The position numbers were made by a program, and so were the translations under genes. This document shows positions 35,146 to 43,924 of a stretch of 64,000 nt of DNA, piece by piece (the first letter of the stretch is position 1; the number at the start of each line of letters is the position of its first letter). The notes beneath the pieces are model-generated. The model was not told the DNA's origin. It did no database searches and saw nothing but the letters and a program-made list of their open reading frames with translations. Source of the stretch: Chitinolyticbacter meiyuanensis (GTDB lineage Bacteria; Pseudomonadota; Gammaproteobacteria; Burkholderiales; Chitinibacteraceae); the NCBI RefSeq assembly GCF_008033135.1, contig NZ_CP041335.1, positions 965,513-1,029,512 of the forward strand, written 5' to 3'.

Positions 35146-35634
35146 TCACCACTTCCAGACGTAGAAACCAACCGCGCCCACCATGGCGCCGGCAAGCACG
35201 ATCAAGGTCGACGGACCGGGGCGCAACAACAGGCTCTTCTTGGGGCGCTTGGGGTTGTAGTAGACATCGACGTTGCCGTGCTCATCGGCCGTAACTTTTT
35301 TTGGAAGCATGTAGGCCGTGTTTTTCAGCAAGCCGGAAGCCGACATCTTCCAGACCGATATTTCCGTGCCTTGGTATTCCACGTCGTCCACCTGATAGAG
35401 GTAGAGCGCGTCGGGCACGTAGTCGCGGTTGGAAGCACCCCCATCCGTTTCACCGAGCGCCCGAATGCCCACGCGCAGCAATCTTCCTCGTGTTTTTGAC
35501 CAGCGGCGTTGGCGAAGGCACTGCCAGAGCGATCCGCCCAGAACAAACGCCACATACAACGTGGCGAAGAAGTGTATGCCCTGCAGCTCCTTGCGGAGTG
35601 TCAGGTCAACCATCTGCTTGAGGTATTCAACCAC
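35146..35634 (-). CDS. DUF3592-like membrane protein
   Basis: A 162-residue protein with an N-terminal transmembrane helix (FFATLYVAFVLGGSLWQCL). A beta-rich soluble segment in DUF3592 style follows (SKTRGRLLRVGIR, DALYLYQVDDVEYQGTEI, VDVYYNPKRPKKSLLLRPG). A C-terminal helix (LIVLAGAMVGAVGFYVW) closes it. The function of DUF3592 is unknown. It lies 14 nt after the next gene on the same strand, so both are probably co-transcribed. Confidence 0.7.
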   Translation of the reverse strand: MVEYLKQMVDLTLRKELQGIHFFATLYVAFVLGGSLWQCLRQRRWSKTRGRLLRVGIRALGETDGGASNRDYVPDALYLYQVDDVEYQGTEISVWKMSASGLLKNTAYMLPKKVTADEHGNVDVYYNPKRPKKSLLLRPGPSTLIVLAGAMVGAVGFYVWKW

Positions 35635-35648
35635 TCAACAGTGCTCTG

Positions 35649-36212
35649 CTACTGGTTTTGCAAGCGCAATCTTTCGAGCGCCTGCTCGGCCTGGCGGACT
35701 TTGGCAATGGCCATAAAGCCACGCAGCTTGCTTTTGCTCCCGCCGGGCTCTTCCGCCTCCTTTGCAAAGAAGAGGCTGCCAGAACCATCCGGGTGTTCCT
35801 TCCGCTCCAATCGCGTTAAATCAGCGGGCCAAAAAGATTGCACCGAGAAGGTCTTTTCGCCTTGCAGGATGAGTGCCCTCAGGCTGGTGGTTGCATAGAC
35901 GATGTGTTTTGCTTTTCGCCATAAAAAGTATGGCGTACCGAGGCCTCCCAGCCCGATCAGCAAGAATGGCAGGCCAAACAGCGGGAAGAAGCTCCAGCCA
36001 TGACTGAAGTCGGGCAACGTGAAGCCCGAGGCGCCTGCCATCCAGAACACGGAAAAAGCAGTCCATGGTATGAAAAACAACCAGAGCCCAAATCCTGACC
36101 GCATGAAGTGGCTCGGAATCGGTTGCCCAGCCCAGACGACGATCTCCCCCGGCTTGAGCTCGGCATGCAGCCTTTTTTGCAATGAAGCCGGAAGCGTAGA
36201 AACACCACTCAT
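35649..36212 (-). CDS. Membrane protein with PH-like domain
   Basis: A 187-residue protein. LKPGEIVVWAGQPIPSHFM opens a bacterial PH-like domain and is followed by two transmembrane helices (LWLFFIPWTAFSVFWMAG and PLFGLPFLLIGLGGLGTPYF). HIVYATTSLRALILQGEKTF completes the PH pattern. The start at 36212 is supported by AGGAC upstream. It is probably co-transcribed with the DUF3592 gene. Function unknown. Confidence 0.65.
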   Translation of the reverse strand: MSGVSTLPASLQKRLHAELKPGEIVVWAGQPIPSHFMRSGFGLWLFFIPWTAFSVFWMAGASGFTLPDFSHGWSFFPLFGLPFLLIGLGGLGTPYFLWRKAKHIVYATTSLRALILQGEKTFSVQSFWPADLTRLERKEHPDGSGSLFFAKEAEEPGGSKSKLRGFMAIAKVRQAEQALERLRLQNQ

Positions 36213-36435
36213 TTCATTGTCCTGGACGATCGGTCTTGTATGTTCGACGCAGCCATGGGGCCGAATCGCGCTGGATTCCAGGCCGGCATGACAGCAAACC
36301 GATGGCTGCCGTCGCCCCTGGGGTAGATGAGCACGGCGGTGTGCATGCACAAATCGCCGAGTAATCCGGCGACAGCATAGCTTGCGCACATGCTGGCTGG
36401 CACGCCAGGCTGCAATTGAAATGGGCGTGGACCTG

Positions 36436-36468
36436 AAAAACGCCCTGATCGCGATGATCCGGGCGTTT
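36436..36468 (-). terminator. Intrinsic terminator of the usp-ATPase operon
   Basis: Perfect 8-bp arms AAACGCCC (36438-36445) and GGGCGTTT (36461-36468) surround a 15-nt loop. Read on the minus strand, the hairpin runs into five Ts (A-run 36436-36440). It lies 48 nt beyond the ATPase stop codon. The remaining bases of the 303-nt gap (36213-36515) show no gene. Confidence 0.75.
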
Positions 36469-36515
36469 CAGTTTCCCTCCATTTGGCGCAAGTGCTTCGG
36501 CCGGGAATGACTGCT

Positions 36516-39227
36516 TTATTTACGCCCCTTGCAGCCCGCATGTGCGGTCCATTTGCGCACCAGCCATTTTTCCAGCTCCACCACCACGAACAGGCAGGCG
36601 GCGATCGCGAGCGAGATGCCCCAGTACGTCAGCGGCAGCGGCGTGGTACCGAACATTTCGTTCATCGCCGGCAGATAGACGATGGCCAGCTGCAACAGCA
36701 ACAGGATGCCGCTGACCAGCCACAACCCCTTGTTGCGCCAGATCGCGCGGGTCAGCGAGAAGCGCTCGGCAAGGCGACAATTGAACATATAGGCCCATTG
36801 TCCGGCGACCAGCGTCTGCAGCAACATGGTGCGCACGAAGTCGCTGTCATGGCCGCGCGCCAGTAGCTGTGACTCCAGCACAAAGCCGCAGGCAGCCAGC
36901 ATCAGGCCGACGAAGGCGATGCGCCAGATGCCATAGGTGCCGAGGATGTTGGCACTGGCCGGGCGCGGCTGGCGCTGCATCAGGCCGGGCTCGGCCGGCT
37001 CGAAGGCCAGGCCGAACGACAGCGTCACCGACGTGGCCATGTTCATCCACAGGATCTGCAGCGGCGTCAGCGGTACGGTGGCGCCGGCCAAGAGCGCGAT
37101 CAGCACCAGCAGCCCCTGGCCGAGGTTGGTCGGCAGGATGAAGAGGATGGTCTTTTTCAGGTTGTCGTAAACGCGGCGGCCTTCCTGGACTGCACGGGCA
37201 ATGGTGTCGAAGTTGTCGTCGGTCAGCACCATGTCGGCCGCCTCCTTGGTCACTTCGGTACCCTTGATGCCCATGGCGATACCGACGTCGGCCTGCTTCA
37301 GCGCTGGTGCGTCGTTCACGCCGTCCCCGGTCATGCCGACCACGTTGCCGGTGGCCTGCAGCGCGCGGACCAGCCGCAATTTATGTTCGGGGCTGGTGCG
37401 GGCGAAGATGTCGCAATCGCGGGCCACGGCCACCAGTTCCTCATCCGAGAGCCGTTGCAGCTGGGTGCCGGTGACCGCGGTGTGGCCGTCGCCGATGCCC
37501 AGCATGGCGCCGATGGCCATGGCGGTGCCCTGATGATCGCCGGTGATCATCTTCACCCGGATACCGGCGGCCTGGCATTGCCGGATGGCGGCGATGGCCT
37601 CGGGGCGTGGTGGGTCCATCATGCCGGCCACGCCGAGGAAGACCAGCTCATCCTTGAGGTCGTCATGCGTCAGTTCGCCATGATCAGCGGGCAAGGGTTT
37701 GTAGGCTGCGGCCAGCATGCGCAGGCCGTTTTCGGCATGGCTGGTAATCTGTGTGTCCCAGTAGTCGAGACGGTAGGGCTGGGGTCCTGCAGCCCCTTGC
37801 TCGGTCTGGCAGAGTGCGGCGATCACGTCCGGTGCACCGGTCACCAGCACCATGGCCTCACCATCGACCATGTGATGGCTGGCCTGATACTTGTAGGCGG
37901 AGTCGAAGGGAATCTTGTCGAGCTGCCGCACATCATCGAACTGCAGCCCCGCCTTGGCAGCCAGCACCTGCAGCGCACCGGCCGTGGGGGCGCCGACGAT
38001 GCACCAGCGGCCATCATCACCCCGCGCCAAGCGGGCGTCATTGCACAGGTGGATGGCAGTGATGAAGCGCTGGAACGGCGTACCGGGGGTGAGATCCGGC
38101 ATGCTGCCATCGTCGGCACGGATCTCGCCGACCGGATCGTAGCTTTCGCCCCCCACCGCGTATTGGCCGTCGGCCAGGATCACGGCCTTCACCGTCATCT
38201 CGTTCATCGTCAGCGTGCCGGTCTTGTCCGAGCAGACGATGGTCATGGCACCCAGCGTTTCCACCGTCGGCAGCTTGCGGATGATGGCGTGGTTGCGCGC
38301 CATCCGCTGCACGCCGAGCGACAGGATGATGGAGATGATGGCCGGCAGCCCTTCCGGCACCGAGGCGACCGCCAGGCTGATCAGCGACAACAGCAGCTCG
38401 CCCAGCGGGATGTCATGCAGCAGCCGGGCGTAGACGAACAGGCCGGCCATCATGGCCAGGATCAGGAAGAAGATGACCTTGCCCAGTTGCCGGATCTGCC
38501 GCAACAGCGGCGTGGTGATGGCATCGACCTCGCCCATCATGCGATTGATCTGGCCCAGCTCCGTGGCAGAGCCCGTGGCGATGACCACGCCACACGCAGT
38601 GCCAGCGCTGACCGTGGTGCCGGAATAGGCGAGATTGAGCCGGTCGCCGATGAGGGCCTCGCCGGGCAGTGCAGCGCTGCGCTTGTCGACCACCGTCGAT
38701 TCGCCGGTGAGGATGGCTTCCTCCACCTTGAGGTCGTGCACTTCCAGCAGGCGCAGATCGGCCGGAATCTTGTCGCCGGGCTTCAGATGAACGATGTCGC
38801 CGGGCACCAGCGTGGCGGCGTCGATATCGCAGCGCTCGCCGGCGCGGCTGACCATCGCATGGTTGGACAGCATGCCGCGTATGCGCTCCAGCGATTTTTC
38901 CGCGCTGTTTTCCTGCAGGAAGCCGATGGCAGCGTTCACTACCGTCACGCCGAGGATGACCAGGGTATCGACCCAATGCCCCATCAGCGCCGTCAGCACG
39001 GCGGCCACCAGCAGCACATAGATCAGCATGTCGTTGAACTGCCGCGCAAAGCGCAGCCAGCCAGGATCACGCGGTTTGTTTGGCAGGCTGTTGGCGCCAT
39101 GCTGCACCAGCCGTTCCGCCGCCTCGGCGGGGCTGAGGCCATCGGGCCTGGATTGCAATTGATGCAGGGTTTCCTGCGGCGAAAATCGATACCACGGTGC
39201 CGTGGCGGGCGGGGAGTCTTGATTCAT
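36516..39227 (-). CDS. P-type cation-transporting ATPase (Ca2+-type/PMA-like)
   Basis: A 903-residue type II P-type ATPase. The N-terminal cation domain (LQSRPDGLSPAEAAERLVQHG) is followed by the actuator motif ILTGEST and the M4 motif SVPEGLPAIIS. The phosphorylation site CSDKTGTLTMNE, MITGDHQGTA and the hinge GMTGDGVNDAPAL are all present. It has ten membrane helices. Such pumps in this family export Ca2+ or other cations; the ion cannot be fixed from sequence. ATG 39227 has GAGGA upstream. It is the last gene of an operon with two universal stress proteins. Confidence 0.93.
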   Translation of the reverse strand: MNQDSPPATAPWYRFSPQETLHQLQSRPDGLSPAEAAERLVQHGANSLPNKPRDPGWLRFARQFNDMLIYVLLVAAVLTALMGHWVDTLVILGVTVVNAAIGFLQENSAEKSLERIRGMLSNHAMVSRAGERCDIDAATLVPGDIVHLKPGDKIPADLRLLEVHDLKVEEAILTGESTVVDKRSAALPGEALIGDRLNLAYSGTTVSAGTACGVVIATGSATELGQINRMMGEVDAITTPLLRQIRQLGKVIFFLILAMMAGLFVYARLLHDIPLGELLLSLISLAVASVPEGLPAIISIILSLGVQRMARNHAIIRKLPTVETLGAMTIVCSDKTGTLTMNEMTVKAVILADGQYAVGGESYDPVGEIRADDGSMPDLTPGTPFQRFITAIHLCNDARLARGDDGRWCIVGAPTAGALQVLAAKAGLQFDDVRQLDKIPFDSAYKYQASHHMVDGEAMVLVTGAPDVIAALCQTEQGAAGPQPYRLDYWDTQITSHAENGLRMLAAAYKPLPADHGELTHDDLKDELVFLGVAGMMDPPRPEAIAAIRQCQAAGIRVKMITGDHQGTAMAIGAMLGIGDGHTAVTGTQLQRLSDEELVAVARDCDIFARTSPEHKLRLVRALQATGNVVGMTGDGVNDAPALKQADVGIAMGIKGTEVTKEAADMVLTDDNFDTIARAVQEGRRVYDNLKKTILFILPTNLGQGLLVLIALLAGATVPLTPLQILWMNMATSVTLSFGLAFEPAEPGLMQRQPRPASANILGTYGIWRIAFVGLMLAACGFVLESQLLARGHDSDFVRTMLLQTLVAGQWAYMFNCRLAERFSLTRAIWRNKGLWLVSGILLLLQLAIVYLPAMNEMFGTTPLPLTYWGISLAIAACLFVVVELEKWLVRKWTAHAGCKGRK

Positions 39228-39273
39228 TGGGTTTCCTCGGTCGGTCGAGATGGCGTGGCGACGAATTCCTCCG

Positions 39274-39702
39274 CTACTTCACCAGGGTGATCGGGCAGGG
39301 CGTGAGGTGGGCAACCTGGTAGGCGGTCGAGCCCAGCATGAAGTGCTGCCAGGCGCCCTGGCCTTGGCAGCCGAGCACCAGCAGGTCGTAGGCGCCTTGG
39401 CGGGCGTGCTCGACGATGGCCGGGGCCGGTTGACCAAACGCCACGCTGCCGGTGGCTTGCACCCTGGCCGCGCGGAGCAGCTCGATGGCCGGCGCCAGAG
39501 CCTGTTCACCCAGATCCAGGAAATGCCGGTCCAGCGTGGATTGGGACACGATGCGATTGAGCGAAAGCTTGCTGCGCATGGGTTGCTGCACGTTGAGCAC
39601 ATGCACGCTGAGTGCTTGCCCCGAGTGGGCCAGATCGATCACGTGTTCAACGGCGCGCAAAGCGCAGTCTGATTGATCGACGGCGAGCAGAATGCGGATC
39701 AT
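39274..39702 (-). CDS. Universal stress protein (UspA family)
   Basis: A 142-residue single-domain USP: RILLAVDQSDCALRAVEHVI at the N-terminus and the ATP-binding signature LVLGCQGQGAWQHFMLGSTAYQ near the end, in the G-2x-G-9x-G(S/T) form. It is cytoplasmic. ATG 39702 has AGGAGG 6 nt upstream. It lies between the second USP and the P-type ATPase; such USP/ATPase clusters are typical of oxygen-limitation regulons. Confidence 0.9.
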   Translation of the reverse strand: MIRILLAVDQSDCALRAVEHVIDLAHSGQALSVHVLNVQQPMRSKLSLNRIVSQSTLDRHFLDLGEQALAPAIELLRAARVQATGSVAFGQPAPAIVEHARQGAYDLLVLGCQGQGAWQHFMLGSTAYQVAHLTPCPITLVK

Positions 39703-39712
39703 GGCGGCCTCC

Positions 39713-40129
39713 TCAGCGAACCAGCGTGACGGGGACGGGCGACAGCGACACCACCTTGGTGGCCACCGAGCCCAGCAGCAACGAGGCGGCGGCGCCCCGA
39801 CCGCGTGTGCCCATATAGATCTGGTTGGCGCCGGTATCCTGGGCGCAGGCGACAATGCCCTCCGCGGGCGATCCCTTGACGATATGGCTGGAGAACGCAA
39901 TGCCCTGTTGCCGCAATAGCGCCACAGCTTCGGCGAGTTCGGCTTCGCCATCCTGCTGTTGCATGGTCGCGATCTCTTCGGCGCTGAGGCAATTACGGCC
40001 GGGCAGCAAGGCAGGCTGCACGTTCACGAGGTGGATCTGGCCTCGTTGCGGCGATGGGGTGAGCTTGAGCAGAGCGGACAGCGCACGCAGTGATGGAGCG
40101 GAGCCATCAATGGCGATGACGTGATTCAT
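39713..40129 (-). CDS. Universal stress protein (UspA family), first gene of operon
   Basis: A 138-residue USP with HVIAIDGSAPSLRALSALL and the nucleotide motif MGTRGRGAAASLLLGSVATK. ATG 40129 follows AGGAGG. It starts the three-gene operon usp-usp-ATPase (10-nt and 46-nt gaps). The FNR-like box about 125 nt upstream suggests induction on oxygen limitation. Confidence 0.9.
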   Translation of the reverse strand: MNHVIAIDGSAPSLRALSALLKLTPSPQRGQIHLVNVQPALLPGRNCLSAEEIATMQQQDGEAELAEAVALLRQQGIAFSSHIVKGSPAEGIVACAQDTGANQIYMGTRGRGAAASLLLGSVATKVVSLSPVPVTLVR

Positions 40130-40251
40130 GACGACCTCCTGAGGGCGCGGGGCGATCATGAATCCAAAGCGAGAACTACCCGTTGGCCCTGTATTGGCGA
40201 ATGGCGCAAATGCGTCGTATGCAATTGCACTATGGAAAGCGCGCATGCCTG

Positions 40252-40265
40252 TTGATTTGAATCAG
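40252..40265 (-). promoter_or_regulatory. FNR/ANR-type box upstream of the usp operon
   Basis: TTGAT-TTGA-ATCAG differs from the FNR/ANR consensus TTGAT-N4-ATCAA at one base. It lies 123 nt before the first usp start codon. A weak -10 candidate (CATAGT on the minus strand, 40229-40234) follows at roughly class II spacing. Control by an FNR-family regulator is inferred; no such gene is in the window. Confidence 0.55.
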
Positions 40266-40735
40266 AATGTGCGGCCTGGGGTTGTGATGTGGGCTTGGGG
40301 TAGGAATTGATTGATCGTGAATATTGTTTTGACTTGTTCTGAAAAAAGTAGCCCTGTTCATCAGAAGGTAAAAATTAACGAATTTGGCTGGGGTATTTTC
40401 GCAGACAACGCGAGGCAGGAAGAAACGGAAATGCGTTGTGGCGATATTTACTCGCGCTGATTCGGCTTGATGAAATGAGGGTTATATTTGGCTTGCTGTG
40501 TTTTTGAATGGAACCACCTGCAGTGGCTGAATTGCATGCGCTGGAGGCGGCTTAAGAACGTTCGTACTCAGTCGTAACGCGGCATGCATAGGCGGCCTTG
40601 CCGTGACGGCTCACCCAAGAGAACTTGGCAAACTTTGCAGAATTGATTGAGCGGGACGGGCGAGATGGCTTTCAGCAAGACGAGGTATGAGATGATCATC
40701 GCCCTTTGCGCTAAACTGGATTCCTCGTTTTGTCG
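40266..40735. other. A/T-rich intergenic stretch without a recognised gene
   Basis: About 470 nt of lower G+C than the surroundings. Short open frames exist but none has a ribosome site or a recognisable product. I see no terminator, tRNA or repeat. It separates the usp operon promoter from the disrupted small membrane protein gene. Confidence 0.5.
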
Positions 40736-40975
40736 CTAATCTTCCCAGCGCCAGGAGGGCGGCTCGCCTTTCAGCCAGCAAATGGCAACAGCGATCACGC
40801 TGATCAGCGCGGTATATCCCAGAAATGCCACAGCGCTCTTTTCCGGCGGGAACAGCGAGCCCAGCGCCAGCAGCGCGAAGTAGCCCAGAACACCACCAAA
40901 CCTTCAGCGCACTCGACAACCCCAACCCCAGCCATACTGCTTTGCAGGAAACCAGTACTTACCGTCATCGTGCAT
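40736..40975 (-). pseudogene. Small conserved membrane protein, disrupted by clustered indels
   Basis: Starting at ATG 40975, the frame gives MHDDGKYWFPAKQYGWGWG and then reaches TGA at 40904-40906. The same frame then continues as GYFALLALGSLFPPEKSAVA to PPSWRWED and a stop at 40736. The start and end match a small YGWGWG-type membrane protein family I have seen in proteobacteria. Between them (about 40887-40921), the expected residues LSSALK and LVV appear in the two other frames. Three single missing bases would restore one 80-residue protein. This is either real decay or a sequencing artefact. Confidence 0.6.
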
Positions 40976-41156
40976 GCTTCGTCTCCTTCGCCCATGTCGC
41001 AACGGCAAAGGGCGCGGGTGCCAGTTCCGCGCCTGCGACGCAATGGCAGCGTTTACCAGCAAACAATGTATTGTGCTTCCAGCATCGGCGCCGAGCGGGG
41101 CGTCGGCACGCCGGTGCTTGCAAGTTGCTTGAGCCCCATCCTGGGCGTGAGGAGCT

Positions 41157-41648
41157 ATGGGTCAAAGTCCTGAATTGTTGAGGCGGTTGTTGCGCGCCAA
41201 GGATCGGATTGATGAAGCGCCCCATGAGGATTGGCTTGTCCCTCGCCTGGCGCAGATCAGCGCGGTTTCGCCGGCGCATTTCGCACGCGCGTTCAAGCAA
41301 GCCTTTGGCGTTCCCCCGCATCGCTATGTACTCACGCGGCGTATCGAGCGCGCCACCGGCCTGCTCCGTGAAACAGCTTTACCCATCACGGAAATAGCGT
41401 TCCAGACCGGCTGGACGAGCTTGGGCACCTTTGGCCGCGTGTTTCAGGATATCAACGGGGCCAGCCCGAGTGAGTTCCGCGAACGCGCGCAGGCCAGTGC
41501 GCTTCAGCTGCAACATGTTCCGGAATGCATCCTGAGGGCAGCCCACCGCCCCGACCTCACGACAGCAGTTTCGGAGAAGCGGCAGCAGAAATCGATTGAT
41601 ATAACAACGACCTCATCCACTGAATGTCCATCAAAGGAGAGCATATGA
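41157..41648 (+). CDS. AraC-type regulator consisting of the DNA-binding domain only
   Basis: A 163-residue protein that is mainly the AraC HTH domain: PRLAQISAVSPAHFARAFKQAFG, then PITEIAFQTGWTSLGTFGRVFQDINGASP. There is no sensor domain; a short C-terminal tail is unassigned. ATG 41157 follows GAGGAG. Its stop overlaps the start of the VOC gene (ATGA), the usual AraC-HTH/VOC pairing, so it probably regulates this small operon. Confidence 0.85.
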   Translation: MGQSPELLRRLLRAKDRIDEAPHEDWLVPRLAQISAVSPAHFARAFKQAFGVPPHRYVLTRRIERATGLLRETALPITEIAFQTGWTSLGTFGRVFQDINGASPSEFRERAQASALQLQHVPECILRAAHRPDLTTAVSEKRQQKSIDITTTSSTECPSKESI

Positions 41649-42079
41649 CTCAAGGGATAGGCGTTGTAGGCCTGTATGTGCGGGACCAGGACGAAGCGCT
41701 GGCATTCTATGTTGAGAAGCTGGGATTTCGGGTCCATACCGACGCCCGCAATGGCGACTACCGCTGGCTTACCGTGCAGCATCCGGAGCAAGCCTCGTTT
41801 CAACTCGGCCTGTTCCTGCCTGGGCCGCCGATTCACGACGCCGCCACTGCACAGACCCTGCGCGAGATGGTGGCCAAGGGCGCGATGCCACCCCTGGTAT
41901 TGATGGTCGACGATTGCCGTGCCACCTGCGAGCGGCTGGATGCGCTCGGCGTCGAATTCACGCAAAAGCCGATGAATCGCTATGGCACCGTCGATGCAGG
42001 CTTCCGAGACCCATCGGGCAATGGCTGGAAAATCATCGAGCTGGTGGTGCCCAAGTCTCCGTCGCAGGTGTCGCAATGA
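41645..42079 (+). CDS. VOC-family protein (glyoxalase superfamily)
   Basis: A 144-residue protein: GIGVVGLYVRDQDEALAFYV, YRWLTVQHPEQASFQLGLF and a closing DPSGNGWKIIEL. The arrangement is typical of the bleomycin-resistance/extradiol fold. ATG 41645 follows AAAGGAGAG. It overlaps the AraC-type gene before it and the small membrane protein gene after it, each by 4 nt. Confidence 0.85.
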   Translation: MTQGIGVVGLYVRDQDEALAFYVEKLGFRVHTDARNGDYRWLTVQHPEQASFQLGLFLPGPPIHDAATAQTLREMVAKGAMPPLVLMVDDCRATCERLDALGVEFTQKPMNRYGTVDAGFRDPSGNGWKIIELVVPKSPSQVSQ

Positions 42080-42291
42080 GCTGGAGGATAACGATACGGC
42101 ACAGTCATCGTTGGATATCCATACTGTTCACGCTCACGGTGCTGCTGAACTTCATCGTGAGAGCGCTGGTTCCAGGAGAGCCTTCGCCGATGGTGACCTA
42201 CTCACCCTTGCCGCCGCTTTTTCTGCTGCTGCTGACGGGCCTGTATCTGTTCTTGCTTCCATATCTTGCCAAGGCGCGATCACAGGCATAA
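42076..42291 (+). CDS. Small two-helix membrane protein coupled to VOC gene
   Basis: A 71-residue protein with two transmembrane helices (WISILFTLTVLLNFIVRALV and LFLLLLTGLYLFLLPYL). The N-terminus is MSWRITIRHSHRW. I recognise the overall form as a family often found next to VOC proteins, but no function is established. The ATG overlaps the VOC stop codon (ATGA). A terminator follows directly. Confidence 0.7.
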   Translation: MSWRITIRHSHRWISILFTLTVLLNFIVRALVPGEPSPMVTYSPLPPLFLLLLTGLYLFLLPYLAKARSQA

Positions 42292-42293
42292 GC

Positions 42294-42321
42294 AAACGGC
42301 GCCTACTTTGGGCGCCGTTTT
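42294..42321 (+). terminator. Intrinsic terminator of the AraC-VOC-membrane protein operon
   Basis: Perfect 10-bp arms AAACGGCGCC (42294-42303) and GGCGCCGTTT (42311-42320) with a 7-nt loop, followed by a T. It lies 2 nt beyond the stop codon of the small membrane protein gene. Confidence 0.85.
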
Positions 42322-42415
42322 CGTTTGAGTGTTGAATCCCCAGCGAGCGCGAGGCATGGCTCTGGTTTACGAGTTGATCATTTGCAGACAAGTGCTGGCT
42401 ACACCGGTGCGCACA

Positions 42416-42649
42416 TCAGCTGATGTTGGTGATCAGCTCATTCTGGAATTCGAATTCAGAACGGCCAGAGATAATCAGGACTTTTCCCTTTTTCAAACCA
42501 TGGGATAGGTCAGCAGCGATCGCGCCGCGAAAATCGATACTGGCCGTTGCTGCAACACCATTCAGGTCGAAAGCGCTGCTCGATTGATTCCGTTCTGAAA
42601 AGCGCGCCAGCGACTGCTGGGCGAGAGCCCGGAGCGCATCGATACTCAC
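42416..42649 (-). CDS. Small hypothetical protein
   Basis: A 77-residue hydrophilic protein (GTG start) with no family I recognise. Its composition is protein-like (LAQQSLARFSERN, AATASIDFRGAIAADLSHGL, GKVLIISGRSEFEFQNELI). The ribosome site is weak. It is flanked by a terminator and a disrupted GNAT gene, and could be a remnant or a real small gene. Confidence 0.4.
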   Translation of the reverse strand: MSIDALRALAQQSLARFSERNQSSSAFDLNGVAATASIDFRGAIAADLSHGLKKGKVLIISGRSEFEFQNELITNIS

Positions 42650-42777
42650 CGCTGTTCGTACGTGTGCATACGGTCAAACCTGCAGCGCTGTCTCGCCGCT
42701 TCAAGCCGTCGCATTCGTACGCGTTCGCACAATCCTCGCAAAGCGTCGCCCGAGCTCCACGGTTTAAGCTCTGGGGC

Positions 42778-43306
42778 ATGCATGAACTCATACAACGCCC
42801 TTTGACCGTCGACACGCTGGATTCCATTTGGTCGCTGGACCGGCGCGAATCGATTGATGGTTTCTATCGTTGGCATGACGGCGCGCTCGAATTGACTGCG
42901 ACCGAATGCGGGGTTGCAGGATGGCCGCCCGGTGAAGCGGCCCACAGCACGCCGCGCCTGAAGCAAAGTCTCGCCGACGGCGGGTGGGCCATGGGCTGGT
43001 TCTCAGGCAAACAGCTTGCAGCTGCCGTCGTGGTTGCGCCGTATCCGCTCTGTGGGGTGCTCAATCTGCGGCAACTGCAATTTCTGCACGTCGGCCGTGA
43101 CTGGCGTGGTCGCGGTGTTGGCACGTGCAATGTTGACCCAGGCGCGGCAACAACTGCTCTCGTTGGGCGGTAGCGGGCTGTACGTGTCGGCTACGCCGAG
43201 TCGACGCACCATCGACTTCTACCTGGCGCATGGCTGCTGCGTGCTCGCCCAGCCCGATCCCGAGCTGTTCGATCGCGAGCCCGATGACCTGCACCTGTGG
43301 GGATGA
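42778..43306 (+). pseudogene. GNAT acetyltransferase gene with a single-base frameshift
   Basis: From ATG 42778 the frame gives a GNAT N-terminal half, ending LQFLHVGRDWRGRGVGT, the acetyl-CoA motif. It then runs into a nonsense tail. Removing one base (T near 43126) joins it to the other frame, MLTQARQQLLSLGGSGLY to PEDLHL-like end FDREPDDLHLWG, stop at 43304-43306. The rebuilt protein of about 175 residues is a normal GNAT of the kind with a final LYVSATPSRRTIDFY segment. Either a recent frameshift or a sequencing error. Confidence 0.7.
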
Positions 43307-43381
43307 GTGGTGCAGCGCGGCTCGTGCAATCCGTATTCCCGGCATGTTTACCACCTGGTTGGCCGGACAAGGAGACTGCGC

Positions 43382-43765
43382 TTGAGAACCTACTTTGGCT
43401 CATGCCACTGCAATGCGGTCCAGTTTGAAGTGGAGGCGGGGCTCGACCATGTGCGCAGCTGCGATTGTTCTGTCTGCACCAAGCGAGGGGCGCTCACCTT
43501 TCGGGTTGCACCTGAACAACTGCGCTTGCTCACGTCCTGGGAGGCGCTGGCGACCTATCAATGGGGAACGCACACCGGTTGCGACTACTTCTGCCGATGC
43601 TGCGGCGTACTCCCTTTTCGCAGGCCGAGCGCGCCAACCGCGGATGAGCTTCGCGATGGCGTGCCCCGCTTCGATGGGTGGGCAATCAATGCGCGCTGTC
43701 TTGAAGACGTCGATGTCGATGCATTGCCGGTGAAGCGCATCCAGGGCAGCCTCCTCACGATTTGA
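43382..43765 (+). CDS. GFA-type (glutathione-dependent formaldehyde-activating-like) zinc protein
   Basis: A 127-residue protein with the GFA/CENP-V Cys pattern: GSCHCNAVQFEV, SCDCSVCTKRG and YFCRCCG. The fold binds one or two Zn ions; the family is named after S-hydroxymethylglutathione synthase but most members are uncharacterised. I choose TTG 43382 because AAGGAG lies 8 nt upstream and the longer upstream frame is not protein-like. Confidence 0.8.
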   Translation: MRTYFGSCHCNAVQFEVEAGLDHVRSCDCSVCTKRGALTFRVAPEQLRLLTSWEALATYQWGTHTGCDYFCRCCGVLPFRRPSAPTADELRDGVPRFDGWAINARCLEDVDVDALPVKRIQGSLLTI

Positions 43766-43924
43766 CTGCGGGCGCACATCACGCCGGTCTGCAGATGCTC
43801 CGGCGTAGCAGCGCTTACTCACACGGCAGACGCTTGCTCCCAGCGGGCGGGCACGCCCTCCATGCCGGCCGTTGAGCACACGGTGAGCTGGCGCCAAGCG
43901 CGAAGCCAAGCCTGATTTCGTAGA

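Noticed and set aside
36213..36435. Possible small gene between the PH-like gene and the ATPase terminator
   Set aside because: Open frames have no ribosome site and no recognisable product.
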